Under the pieces are notes generated by a model. That model worked only from the letters and a program-made list of their open reading frames with translations, was not told the origin of the DNA and searched no databases. From Rhizomicrobium sp. (lineage in GTDB: Bacteria > Pseudomonadota > Alphaproteobacteria > Micropepsales > Micropepsaceae), in NCBI GenBank assembly GCA_037200385.1, contig JBBCGL010000001.1, positions 2,170,001-2,234,000 of the forward strand: 64,000 nucleotides of DNA. Direction: 5' to 3'. A program made the position numbers and the translations under genes. Positions 54,491 to 63,526 of the stretch are shown piece after piece (within the stretch, counting starts at the first letter, position 1; every line of letters begins with the position of its first letter).

Positions 54491-56098
54491 TCAATAGCCG
54501 CAGGCTTCTCCGCAGCTCGTCGCCGCCGCCTTGTTGAAGTATTTGCTCTTGCCGCCGGTGAGACGGAGCTTTTCGTCCCCCAGGCTGTCGGCCATGCGGC
54601 CGCGCACCTCGATCACCGCGTCCACCGCATTGAGCACGTAGTCCACCGCGGTGACGGGCACGCGGCCCTTCACCAGGTCGGAGGCGTAGAGCGATTTCGC
54701 ATCGCCGGCCACACGGCGCAGATCGGCCTGGGTGAAGCCTTCGGTCGCCGACGCCAGGCGATCGAAATCGATGATGTTGACGTCCGGCAGGTGCTTGTCC
54801 TCGTTGAGATAGCGCTTGAGGATGCGCGCACGGATGTCGGCGTCTGGCAGCTTGGTCTGCAGCCAGACCTCGACACGGCCGGACCGCAGCACCGCGTCGG
54901 GAATATGGCGCACGTCCATCGCGGTCATCATGACACAGACATTGTTGGCCGTTTCGCTCTCCAGTCCGTCGAGCAGGGAGAGCAGGAAGCGCACCACGCC
55001 CTGGATATGCTCGATCTTGAACAGCACGTCGGCGTCGTCGATGAACAGAACGGAAGGCGAGTTCGCCTTGGCTTCCGCCACCACCGCCTGGAGCTTGTCG
55101 AAGAAGGTGCCCGGCGGCTCGCTGATGAAGGAGCCGTCGACCAGGAAGAACTTGCCTTTCATGCGGTGCGCCAGGGCGCGGCCCATCACCGTCTTGCCGG
55201 TGCCGGGCGGGCCATAGAGCAGCACCCCGCGCTTGGCCTTCAGGCCCATCTCCTGCGCCAGCTTGCGGTTCTCGAGCGGCAGGACGATCGCGGTTTCGAG
55301 CGCCTCGGCGATGTGCTCGGCGCCGGGCAGACGGTCGAAGGTGATGTCCTCGACTTCATTGGTGCGCACATTGCTGGCGACGATGTGATGGTTGAGGACG
55401 TCGATGAACTGCTCGGTCGTCGGCGCGGGCACGTCCTGCAGGAGAGCGCTGGCGAGGCGCAATTGATGGCCGGTCAGCCGCGCGGCATGGCGGAAGAGCT
55501 GCTGAAAATCGATGCCGCTCGCCCGCGCTCCGAGGATGTTGCCGACGATGGCCGCATAGTCCTCGACGCGGAAGGAATTGAGCGTCGCCACGGCACCGCG
55601 ATCCATCAAGGTGTCGAGGAAGAACTGGCCATACTGGTTGGCCGGCGGGCCGGCGATGAGCAGCCGCTTGTGCGGCTCCTGCGCCATCCGTTCGAGGAGC
55701 CGCTTGGCGACCATCGCGGTGTAGCCGCCGCGGGGGGCGGTGGGGCTCTGACCGATGCGGGTGATGAAATTGAAGTCGTCGACGGCAACGAAATCGTTTT
55801 CGGTGAGCGCCGTGTCGATGAGCTTGCCCACCGCGTCGGCGAAGGCGAGCGGATCGGTTGCCGCCGACGCATCGGCCATCTCGGCGAGCGTGATCAGATG
55901 TCCGCCGCGCTTGGCGATCTGGGCCGTCAGCATCAGCGTCCGGCCCATGCCCACCGTGCTCACCAGGCCGACGACCGGCGCGACCTTGAGCAGGACGTCG
56001 AGCTCGGCATCCGCCGCCGCCTGCGTCGGCGAGAGAGACGGATCGTTCGCACGATCGCGCGTTGCGGGCGGAAAGCCAATTTTGGGACTGACGTTCAT
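54491..56098 (-). CDS. AAA ATPase with degenerate N-terminal AAA module
   Basis: A 535-residue AAA+ protein. Residues about 290-480 form an FtsH/Cdc48-like AAA domain: LLYGPPGTGKTVMGRALA (Walker A), SPSVLFIDDADVLF (Walker B), the sensor MMTAMDVRHIPDAVLRSGR, and FTQADLRRVAGDAKSL. The first 260 residues look like a second, degenerate AAA module with LVSTVGMGRTLML in place of Walker A (no Lys) and FVAVDDFNF in place of Walker B. The protein ends in an odd TSCGEACGY tail. No protease domain is fused. It stands between the FecR module and exbB; its target is unknown. Confidence 0.75.
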   Translation of the reverse strand: MNVSPKIGFPPATRDRANDPSLSPTQAAADAELDVLLKVAPVVGLVSTVGMGRTLMLTAQIAKRGGHLITLAEMADASAATDPLAFADAVGKLIDTALTENDFVAVDDFNFITRIGQSPTAPRGGYTAMVAKRLLERMAQEPHKRLLIAGPPANQYGQFFLDTLMDRGAVATLNSFRVEDYAAIVGNILGARASGIDFQQLFRHAARLTGHQLRLASALLQDVPAPTTEQFIDVLNHHIVASNVRTNEVEDITFDRLPGAEHIAEALETAIVLPLENRKLAQEMGLKAKRGVLLYGPPGTGKTVMGRALAHRMKGKFFLVDGSFISEPPGTFFDKLQAVVAEAKANSPSVLFIDDADVLFKIEHIQGVVRFLLSLLDGLESETANNVCVMMTAMDVRHIPDAVLRSGRVEVWLQTKLPDADIRARILKRYLNEDKHLPDVNIIDFDRLASATEGFTQADLRRVAGDAKSLYASDLVKGRVPVTAVDYVLNAVDAVIEVRGRMADSLGDEKLRLTGGKSKYFNKAAATSCGEACGY

Positions 56099-56290
56099 CT
56101 TGCGGGATTTCATCCATCGTTGCGGCGACCGGAAAGCCGCCATGGTTTCGACGCCGAGGCTAGGAGCGGAAACCGCGGCGGCATACCCGCCAACGGGCGT
56201 GAAATGTGCGCCACGGCTGGGTTTTCCGATGCCTTCGCCCTCACTTCGCCATAACGATCCGGCCGGCCGAACACCGCAATGGGCGTGACA

Positions 56291-56647
56291 TCAGTTCGCG
56301 CCGGCCGACGCGGCGCCCTTGTCGCGGTGCCGGCTCTCGAAATCCCTGACCTTGGCGATATACGCGTTTGCCTCGGTCGCGGCGGCGTTGCCGGCATCGA
56401 TTTCGGCCCGGGCGCGACCGGCATAGTCCTGGCCCGCGGACTGGCGCGCAGACACATATTTCGCGATGCACTCGCCATAGGCATTCACCTGCTTGTGCAG
56501 GTAGGCGATGTCTTCGGGCGGAAGCGAAAAACGCTGCGGCAGGGCGGGCTGCACGCAGGGATTGGCAAGCGGCACGGCACTGGGCGCGGTTTGCGCGAAG
56601 GCGGGTGCGACGGCCAAAAAGCCCGCGACGGCGAGGGCGTATCTCAT
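56291..56647 (-). CDS. Small secreted helical protein
   Basis: A 118-residue exported protein: signal peptide (ALAVAGFLAVAPAFAQ), then a region with two cysteines (ANPCVQPALP and YGECIAKYV) about 30 apart, which may form a disulfide, and a charged C-terminal helix (ARAEIDAGNAAATEANAYIAKVRDFESRH). I recognise no family. It begins 34 bases after the fecR stop on the same strand and is probably in the same operon. Confidence 0.65.
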   Translation of the reverse strand: MRYALAVAGFLAVAPAFAQTAPSAVPLANPCVQPALPQRFSLPPEDIAYLHKQVNAYGECIAKYVSARQSAGQDYAGRARAEIDAGNAAATEANAYIAKVRDFESRHRDKGAASAGAN

Positions 56648-56681
56648 CTCATATCTCCGGTTGGAATGGACGAACGGCCCG

Positions 56682-57629
56682 TCAGTAGACGACGACGAGG
56701 CCCGGCAGCCGGACGACGCGCAGATTCTGCGAGCTGCGCAACGCATCCAGCCAGTCGGCCGTATGGTCGAGATCGATCGCGGCGCTCACATGGCGAAGGC
56801 CCGACTTGGGGCTGCCGAGGAAGACGATCCGCTGGTCGGTATGGCGGTCGAGCTCGGCGAGCACGGTGGTGAGCGGCAGATCTTCGAGCATCAGGCGCCC
56901 GCGCGTCCAGGCCAGCGCCTCGTCCGCCTTTATCCGTTCGACGGCACCGAGCCCTTCGGGTCCATACGCAAGGCGCCGGTCGGGCACCAGCCTCGCGCCG
57001 GCCACGCCGTCGTTCACCTCGACGCTGCCCCGCGCCACCGTGACGGTGACACGCTCCTGATCCTCGAGCCGCACGCCGAAAGCGGTCCCGACATCGCGGA
57101 TGACGCCCGCTCCGGCGATCACGGTGAAGGGACGACGCGGATCGTGCACGACGTCGAAAAACGCCTCGCCCCGCGCCAGCACGACCTTGCGCGCGCCGTC
57201 GGCGAAGCGCACGTCGAGCGCGCTTCCGCCATCCAGTTCGACACGGCTGCCATCGGCGAGCGTGAAGCTTTCGCGCTGGCCGGCGGCCGTGACATAGTCG
57301 TGCCGCCAGTCCTGGCGATATTGGAATATCAAGGCCACGGCGAGGACGAGGCAAGCCGCAGTCGCGAAATAGGCGTGCATGGCCGTCCGCCGGAGCGGCG
57401 GCGCCTGGACCGGCTCCACCCAGGCATTGCCGAGGCCCACCCACAATTGCCGCGCCCGCGCGAGGGCCGCTTCGTGGTCGCGGCTGAGCGCGCGCCAGCG
57501 CGCAAAGGCGGCGTGATCTTCGGCGACGGTTTCGCCAGAGGTGAGCCGGACAAGCCAGGCGATCGCCTGCTCGTCTATATCGGAGGGCACGTCCAAGCCC
57601 CCCGCCGGATCGGATAACTGTATTTCCAT
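56682..57629 (-). CDS. fecR: FecR family anti-sigma/signalling protein, module 1
   Basis: A 315-residue inner-membrane protein. The cytosolic DUF4880-type N-terminus (AIAWLVRLTSGETVAEDHAAFARW) binds the sigma factor; one helix follows near residue 90 (YFATAACLVLAVALIFQY), then the periplasmic FecR domain with LADGSRVELDGGSALDVRF and VLARGEAFFDVVHDPRRPF and the C-terminal STN-like segment. It transmits a receptor signal to its ECF sigma factor, encoded 48 bases upstream. No receptor gene follows it directly. Confidence 0.9.
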   Translation of the reverse strand: MEIQLSDPAGGLDVPSDIDEQAIAWLVRLTSGETVAEDHAAFARWRALSRDHEAALARARQLWVGLGNAWVEPVQAPPLRRTAMHAYFATAACLVLAVALIFQYRQDWRHDYVTAAGQRESFTLADGSRVELDGGSALDVRFADGARKVVLARGEAFFDVVHDPRRPFTVIAGAGVIRDVGTAFGVRLEDQERVTVTVARGSVEVNDGVAGARLVPDRRLAYGPEGLGAVERIKADEALAWTRGRLMLEDLPLTTVLAELDRHTDQRIVFLGSPKSGLRHVSAAIDLDHTADWLDALRSSQNLRVVRLPGLVVVY

Positions 57630-57677
57630 GGTGAAAGAACGAACCGGCGTGGCAAGAACCACAAGACAATATCCGGT

Positions 57678-58187
57678 TTATGACCCGGCCAAACGCTCGC
57701 GGCAATGCAATAACGCGCGCATGACATATTTTTCCACCGAACTGCGCGAAACGCCGAGTTCGGCGGCGATCTCCGAATGGGTCATGCCCAGCATCCGGCT
57801 CATATAAAGGACGTCCTTGCAGCGCGGCGGAAGCTCCGCCAGCGCCGCTTCCACCAGCCGCATCTGGCCGCGTGTGAGCGCGTCATCCTCGGGGCCTGCC
57901 CCGATCCCGGAAAACAGCGAGACGTTGCCCGCCAGAAGCTCCATGCGCCGTCCTTCGACGCGCCTGTGATCGGTCGCCAGATTGGCGGCCATGCGGAAGA
58001 GATAGGCCCGCGCTTCGTGCCGGTTCGGCAGCGGCGCCGCGATGCGGCGGAGCTTGAGATAGAGTTCTTGTGCGAGATCGGCGGCCAGAGGCGATGAACC
58101 GGTCCGGCGGCGCAGCATCCGCTCCAGGTCGGGGCGCGCTTCCAGGAAGACCGATTCAAGATCCGAAAATGTCAGAACTTCAGCCAT
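57678..58187 (-). CDS. ECF sigma factor (FecI-like), module 1
   Basis: A 169-residue sigma-70 relative with regions 2 and 4 only. Region 2 is LAADLAQELYLKLRRI and ARAYLFRMAANLATDHRR; region 4 is LPPRCKDVLYMSRMLGMTHSEIAAELGVSRSSVEKYVMRAL (in parts). These are traits of the FecI iron group. It lies before fecR at 56682, its probable anti-sigma partner. The start MAEVLTFSD is assumed; the open frame runs further upstream without coding character. Confidence 0.9.
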   Translation of the reverse strand: MAEVLTFSDLESVFLEARPDLERMLRRRTGSSPLAADLAQELYLKLRRIAAPLPNRHEARAYLFRMAANLATDHRRVEGRRMELLAGNVSLFSGIGAGPEDDALTRGQMRLVEAALAELPPRCKDVLYMSRMLGMTHSEIAAELGVSRSSVEKYVMRALLHCRERLAGS

Positions 58188-58618
58188 CCCCAACGCCCAC
58201 CATATGACAAGATGGCGACAAGTGTGGGGCCATACGCGGCGGACTGCAATGCAACGCCCGTCTCGTCTCCGGCCTCTGCGCAAACCGATATGCCGACGGG
58301 GCGGCCGCAGCCGAGAGTTTTGGCGATTGGAGTCGACCGCGCGGGTCCGACGGAAAAACGCCGGATTCCAAGTCTTGCGGCGAAGGCAACGCGGCCCGCC
58401 GGCGGGCACTGCGCGAAATCGAGGCAACCGCGCTAGGCAATCCGCCCGCCTCCTGGGCAGGAACGGCAGAGCGGCGGCCGATGCGATCGCCCGTCTCACC
58501 ATCCCCTCCATGTGGCGGATTCATGCGCGACATAGCGCCCAAGGTATTGTCTCCATAGTCTATCAGTCAAGTAGACTTATGCGACACGGGCTCGCGCGCC
58601 GCCTTGCGTTCGCCAGGG
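58188..58618. other. Intergenic region between LuxR and sigma genes
   Basis: About 430 bases without a supportable gene. Open frames on both strands are Arg/Pro-rich and lack ribosome sites. The part next to the sigma gene should hold its promoter; no terminator or repeat was found. Confidence 0.5.
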
Positions 58619-59815
58619 TCAGCGGGACAGGAGGCTGGTGAGCTGGGTGCGGTTTCGCACGCCGAGCTTGCCGTAGATATGGCTGAGATGGTCCTTCACC
58701 GTGCACCGCTCGCGATGGAGCCTTTCGGCGATCTCGCGATTGGAAAGGCCGCGGACGAGAAGGATCGCGACCTTGCGCTCCGCGGGGGTGAGCTGGGACA
58801 GGATCTTGAGCTGCTCGTCGCTCGGCTGGAACGCGTCATGGGCGCGCGAGCCGAGTCCGCCGAAGCGGATCAGGAAGCTGGGCCGGTGCGCCGAGACGCC
58901 GTGCACCTGCTGGGCGCGCACCACGGCGTATAAATCGGAATGTTTGGATGGCACGGTATGCTCGGCAGGCATGTCGCCATGCTCGTCCATTTCCAGCCAG
59001 CGCCGGCGCAAAACTTCGCACGCCGCCGCCAGGTCGGGAGGCACCTGCAGCATCTTGCGCGGCAGCACGGTGTAAGGCCGCTCGGTGCCGTGGACCCAGA
59101 AGAAGGCCTGCTTGTAACCCTCGTCGTTGACGAACACCGGCTGCAGGTTCCAGTTGACCAGCATCACGCCGATCGGCAATCCGGCGACGAAATTGGACAG
59201 GCTGGCGTGGAGCGCGCGCTGCTGCTGCTCGTGGATGAGACGGAACAGCACCGACCGGATCAAGGGATGAAGGGCGCGCAGCCAGGCCTCTTCTTCGGCC
59301 GAGAAATCGCCCTGGGCCGCGGTGCGGTAGATCACGATATTGGCGCGCACCTCCTGGCGCTGCCAGAAACTCAAGGTAATGCCGAATTCCCAGCCCTCCG
59401 GCTGCATGAAGCGGCGGTAGAAGGCGCTGTGCGGCAGCGCCTCGGCCGACAAGGCGTCGCTCACCCGGTGCAGCGGCGCGCCGGGATGATCCTTCAGGAA
59501 TTGCGGCGTGGGGTGATGTGCCCGCCTGGCGTGCCAGTAGTCCGGATCGCGCTCCCGCCACGGCGCTTCCAGCACCAGCGAGCTCTGGCTCGAATTGGCG
59601 AAGTCGTAATAGTCGTACCACAGGAAGGCGGTGTCGAACGGCACCGCGGCGCGGATCAGTGCCAGCGCCGCGTCCCAGAATTCCGAGACATCGCGGGCGC
59701 AGGCGAGCGGCGCCAGGGCGGCGATGGCGTCGGCGGAGATCGTGCCGTGCGGCATGGGAATGGGATGCGATTTGACGGCGGACCGGCCGGTGCGACGGAG
59801 GGCGGAGACAACCAT
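58619..59815 (-). CDS. LuxR family regulator
   Basis: A 398-residue regulator. The C-terminal 60 residues are a LuxR/GerE helix-turn-helix (LTPAERKVAILLVRGLSNREIAERL, with VKDHLSHIYGKLGVRNRTQL). The N-terminal 300 residues resemble the PAS/GAF-like sensory region of LuxR regulators near TonB receptors, with LWYDYYDFANSSQSSLVLEAP and FGITLSFWQRQEVRANIVIYR. It has no receiver domain, so it senses a small ligand or partner directly. The start may be 59815 or 59755. It lies 87 bases after the receptor gene. Confidence 0.85.
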   Translation of the reverse strand: MVVSALRRTGRSAVKSHPIPMPHGTISADAIAALAPLACARDVSEFWDAALALIRAAVPFDTAFLWYDYYDFANSSQSSLVLEAPWRERDPDYWHARRAHHPTPQFLKDHPGAPLHRVSDALSAEALPHSAFYRRFMQPEGWEFGITLSFWQRQEVRANIVIYRTAAQGDFSAEEEAWLRALHPLIRSVLFRLIHEQQQRALHASLSNFVAGLPIGVMLVNWNLQPVFVNDEGYKQAFFWVHGTERPYTVLPRKMLQVPPDLAAACEVLRRRWLEMDEHGDMPAEHTVPSKHSDLYAVVRAQQVHGVSAHRPSFLIRFGGLGSRAHDAFQPSDEQLKILSQLTPAERKVAILLVRGLSNREIAERLHRERCTVKDHLSHIYGKLGVRNRTQLTSLLSR

Positions 59816-59902
59816 GCCAGGAGAACGAGCGGAACGATCAAACTCCGCAAGCTCGGCTGCGGCGAACGCCCTCCCCGCCGCGTGGCAGGGAGGGCGCCGT
59901 GT

Positions 59903-62485
59903 TCAGTTCTGGTAGCGGACGGTGAACATGAAATTGCGCGGATTGCCGTACCAGTTGCCCCCGGCGGCCGTCCCGATGCTCTGATAGTAAGTCTTGTCGA
60001 GTATGTTGTCGACGTTGAGCATGGCGTGCCAGTGATCGTCGATATCGTAGGAGACGCTCGCCCCGAACACGCCATAGCCAGGCTGGTCGACCACATAGGG
60101 CACCTGGGTCAGGCATCTCGTGCTGGGCGCAGGACGATAGACCACGCAGACAGACCCCTTGCCGAAAGCCGCCGACTGCGCGTTGGCCCCGAAGCCCACC
60201 TGCCAGCGCTTGAAGTCATCCGGCAAGCGGTAGGTCGTCCACAGCTTGAAGAGATATTTCGGCGTCTGGTTGGAGAACACCTCTCCGGTGTCGGTAGCGG
60301 TGCCGTCATAGACGGTCACATTGTAATTGTAGCTGAAGCTGGTCGATATCTGCCAACCGGGCAGGATTTGCCCCGCCACCGCCGCTTCGACGCCTTCGCT
60401 CTTCAAGTCGCCGTTGTCGAGAAGGCAGCAGAGGCTGAGGCCGTTCTGGATCGGCGGATAGGTCGGGTCCAGAATCGTCGGATAACTCGTCTCGTTGGTG
60501 CGGTAGACCGAGAGCGTGGTGTTGAGCGCCCCGCCGAGAAGTTCGCCCTTGATGCCGGCTTCGTAACTGGCGCCCAGGATCGGCGGCAGCGGGTGGCCCG
60601 GCGGCGGTCCGCCAAAATAGTTGGCCACGGATTGGAAGATTTTTGTGTAGCTGAAATAAGCCGACCAGGCATCGTCGATGTCATACGTCACCGCGCCATA
60701 GGGTATGACCACGGAGTGATCGCCGTAGCTGAGTGGGGCGCTTGGCGGGCCGTCGGGATGGCCCGTTGCGTCGAGCGGCTGATCGATTTCCTTGAAATCG
60801 AACGTGTTGATGGAGAAGCCCCCGGTCGCATGCAGATCATGCAAAAGCTCCAGGCGCAGGGTCATGTAGGCCCGCCATTGGGACTGATTTTCGGCGGCAA
60901 ACCCTTGATACGGTACCAGGGAAGCCGGCTCGGGCCATGCGCCGGGATCGAAATGGAAGATATCCACCGGCGGATAGGGCGCGGGATAGAGCGTCGAATA
61001 ATCCAGCGAACCCACGCCGTCGACATAGCCATAGCTGGCGCCCGCCGTCAGTTGGTGGTGGCGATCGAAAAGATCGAAGGATCCCGTGACGGTCGCGTCC
61101 GCCAGATATTGGCGGTTGACGCTCTTGGCTTGATAGCCCTCCATCTTCGTTCCGGTAATGGGATTGTCGGTGACGCCGCCGGTGAGAAAGCCATATTTGG
61201 AATTCGTGTCTTGCGCCGTATCCGTGAGATTGACATGGACCGTCCAGTCGCCGGCGAGCTTCTGGTTCAGCTGGACAAAGATCTCCGGCGTCGAGGTTTG
61301 ATATCGGCTCCAAGGCAGCGCAAACGAGGTATCGACCGGCAGGTGCAGGTCGTCGCCGTTCGCATAGCGCGGCAGGCCGGCAAACCACGGCAACGAGTCC
61401 TGCTTGGTGAAGCTGGCGCCGACGGTCAGCAATGTCTCCGGCGTAAGATCGGCCTCGACGACGCCGTAGAGAAGAAGGTGATTGGTGGTCGCCGTCTTGT
61501 AGAAATAGTCCTGCGACTGATAACTTGCCACCAAACGGCCGCGGATTTTGTCGCCGAGGCCCGCGATATCGAGCGGTCCGGTGACATCCACCGCGGCGCG
61601 ATAATTGTCCCATGACCCGACAGCCCCTTCGAGGCCGACCTGGTCGTGATCCAGCGGACGCTTGCGTACGAGATTGACGGTGCCGCTCGGGTTGCCCACG
61701 CCCGAAAACAGACCGTCCGGCCCCTGCAGCAATTCGGCGTGATCGTATTCCGCCATGTCGAAACCGGCGGTAAAGCCGAGGATGTTGACCGCAGTGGTGA
61801 TCGTGTTGCTGATGTTGAGCGGCGCACCGCCGTCGATCTGGAAATTGGTGATCTCGAATCCGCGCGAATAGAATGACGGGTTCACATTGCCGTCATTGTT
61901 GAGGACCGTGACGCCGGGCATCTGGTTGAGGACATCCGCCATGCTTTCCAGATGCTGGTCCTGCATCTGCTGCTGCGTCATCACGCTGACGTTCTGCGGC
62001 GTCTCGCGGATCGAAAGCGGCGCCTTGGAGCCGATGGTCGTCGCGGTGGTGGTGTAGCTGCCGGTGCCTTCGGTGGCGGTCGGATCGGTCGAACCGTTGG
62101 CGGCGACGCCTTCGGCGCCCTGCACTTCCACCGGCCCCAAGGCGCGCGCGCCATGCGTATCGGGCCGCTCGATCACGATGGTCGTGGCGTTGGCGAAATG
62201 AAAGGTCAGGCCGCTGCCGGCGAGCAGCAGGCGGAGCGCCTCGCTCGCCGCATAGCTGCCGGTGAGACCGCGGCTCTTGATGCCGGTGGCCAATTCCGCC
62301 GGATAGGCGAGCTGCAATCCCGTCTTCTCGGCGAAGGCGTCGAGCGCCTGGCTCAGCGGCTCGGCCGGAATGGCGAAGCTTTCGACGCCTTCGCCCTGCG
62401 CATATGCGCCGTGCGACGCCAACACGATCGCGGCGGCACAGGCCACGCCGCACAACCACGCACTCTTCAAGCCCCCGATACGCAT
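59903..62485 (-). CDS. TonB-dependent siderophore receptor with STN signalling domain
   Basis: About an 860-residue outer-membrane receptor. After the signal peptide (SAWLCGVACAAAIVLASHGAYA) comes a short STN domain (about 37-105, FAIPAEPLSQALDAFAEKTGLQLAYPAE in parts), then the plug with ETPQNVSVMTQQQMQDQ, FYSRGFEITNFQIDGG and GTVNLVRKRP, and the 22-strand barrel ending NFMFTVRYQN. ETPQNVSV is characteristic of the FpvA/FhuE type of siderophore receptor. The STN domain contacts FecR, so ligand binding can switch on sigma. Start 62485 gives the best spacing from GAGGG. Confidence 0.94.
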   Translation of the reverse strand: MRIGGLKSAWLCGVACAAAIVLASHGAYAQGEGVESFAIPAEPLSQALDAFAEKTGLQLAYPAELATGIKSRGLTGSYAASEALRLLLAGSGLTFHFANATTIVIERPDTHGARALGPVEVQGAEGVAANGSTDPTATEGTGSYTTTATTIGSKAPLSIRETPQNVSVMTQQQMQDQHLESMADVLNQMPGVTVLNNDGNVNPSFYSRGFEITNFQIDGGAPLNISNTITTAVNILGFTAGFDMAEYDHAELLQGPDGLFSGVGNPSGTVNLVRKRPLDHDQVGLEGAVGSWDNYRAAVDVTGPLDIAGLGDKIRGRLVASYQSQDYFYKTATTNHLLLYGVVEADLTPETLLTVGASFTKQDSLPWFAGLPRYANGDDLHLPVDTSFALPWSRYQTSTPEIFVQLNQKLAGDWTVHVNLTDTAQDTNSKYGFLTGGVTDNPITGTKMEGYQAKSVNRQYLADATVTGSFDLFDRHHQLTAGASYGYVDGVGSLDYSTLYPAPYPPVDIFHFDPGAWPEPASLVPYQGFAAENQSQWRAYMTLRLELLHDLHATGGFSINTFDFKEIDQPLDATGHPDGPPSAPLSYGDHSVVIPYGAVTYDIDDAWSAYFSYTKIFQSVANYFGGPPPGHPLPPILGASYEAGIKGELLGGALNTTLSVYRTNETSYPTILDPTYPPIQNGLSLCCLLDNGDLKSEGVEAAVAGQILPGWQISTSFSYNYNVTVYDGTATDTGEVFSNQTPKYLFKLWTTYRLPDDFKRWQVGFGANAQSAAFGKGSVCVVYRPAPSTRCLTQVPYVVDQPGYGVFGASVSYDIDDHWHAMLNVDNILDKTYYQSIGTAAGGNWYGNPRNFMFTVRYQN

Positions 62486-62567
62486 CATCATCCCTCGCTC
62501 AGAGCGACGGGAAGTCCGGCGCTCGATTCTAGGACGACTGGCGCGTGCGATGTGTAAACGCAGCGGC

Positions 62568-63500
62568 TCAACGCAGGACGACCACGAAAGGCGTGAAATA
62601 CGTCACGGTCAGTCCGCGCGCCGCGGCAAGACCTTCGAGACCCTGATCGATGGCGGAGATGCGGAAATTGCCGCTCACCTTCTGGCTCGCCTTGCTGCTC
62701 AGGAGAAATACCACACCGGGACGATAGCGTGCCAATTCGTCGACGGCATCGCCCAAGGAACGGCCGTCGATCACCACGCGGCCGCTTCGCCAGCTTGAAA
62801 GGGCCGCGATATTGCCGGACCCGGCGTGCGGCGCCGTGCCTGCACCGTATCGCAGTATCTCGCCCGCATGCGCATGCGCGCGGATTCCGGCATTGCCGAC
62901 TGCAACTTCGCCGGCGGTGACTGCAACCGTGACGCGACCGCCTGCATCGCGGCGTATGTCGAAAGCGGTTCCGACATCGCGGATTTCGCCGCCTGCGGCC
63001 GTGACGCGGAAAGGATGCGCTGCATTGTGACGCACCGAGAACCACGCCTCGCCGCGCAGCAGCGCGACATCGCGCCGCCCGGAACGGAAATCGATCGCCA
63101 GCGCGGAGTTGGTGTTCAGCATCGCCAGCGAGCCGTCGGGCAGGGTCACGGGCGCGATCTCGCCCGGCCCGGTGATGCGGTCGGCTTCGAGCCACAGCAG
63201 CGGCTGCCCGAGCGTCAGCACGCAGAGCATAAGGGTCACGGCCATGGCGCCTATCGGCAGCCAAAGCCGCCGCCGGCGCGGCAGGACGGCCGGCAGGCCC
63301 GCCGCAAAAGCGGCGCGATGGGCCGCGAGGCTGCGCCACAGCCGCCTTTCTTCCTCGAAAGCGGCCGCGTGCGCCGGATCGGCGCGCCACGCCTCGAACG
63401 CCGCGAGGTCCGCCGCCTTGCCCGTGGTCAGGCGCGCCAGCCAAGCGCGCGCCTGGCGTCGAAGCTGCGTGTCGGCAGCATTGCTGGGGTCTGCGGTCAT
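62568..63500 (-). CDS. fecR: FecR family anti-sigma/signalling protein, module 2
   Basis: A 310-residue inner-membrane signalling protein. The N-terminal DUF4880-like part is RRQARAWLARLTTGKAADLAAFEAWRAD; the helix is near residue 80 (LWLPIGAMAVTLMLCVLTLG); the periplasmic FecR domain has LPDGSLAMLNTNSALAIDF and VALLRGEAWFSVRHNAAHPF, and the C-terminus the STN-like VSGNFRISAIDQGLEGLAAARG. It lies between the sigma gene and the STN receptor, the standard order of a surface-signalling set. Confidence 0.92.
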   Translation of the reverse strand: MTADPSNAADTQLRRQARAWLARLTTGKAADLAAFEAWRADPAHAAAFEEERRLWRSLAAHRAAFAAGLPAVLPRRRRLWLPIGAMAVTLMLCVLTLGQPLLWLEADRITGPGEIAPVTLPDGSLAMLNTNSALAIDFRSGRRDVALLRGEAWFSVRHNAAHPFRVTAAGGEIRDVGTAFDIRRDAGGRVTVAVTAGEVAVGNAGIRAHAHAGEILRYGAGTAPHAGSGNIAALSSWRSGRVVIDGRSLGDAVDELARYRPGVVFLLSSKASQKVSGNFRISAIDQGLEGLAAARGLTVTYFTPFVVVLR

Positions 63501-63526
63501 TGTTACGAACCGTCCACGGACAAGAC

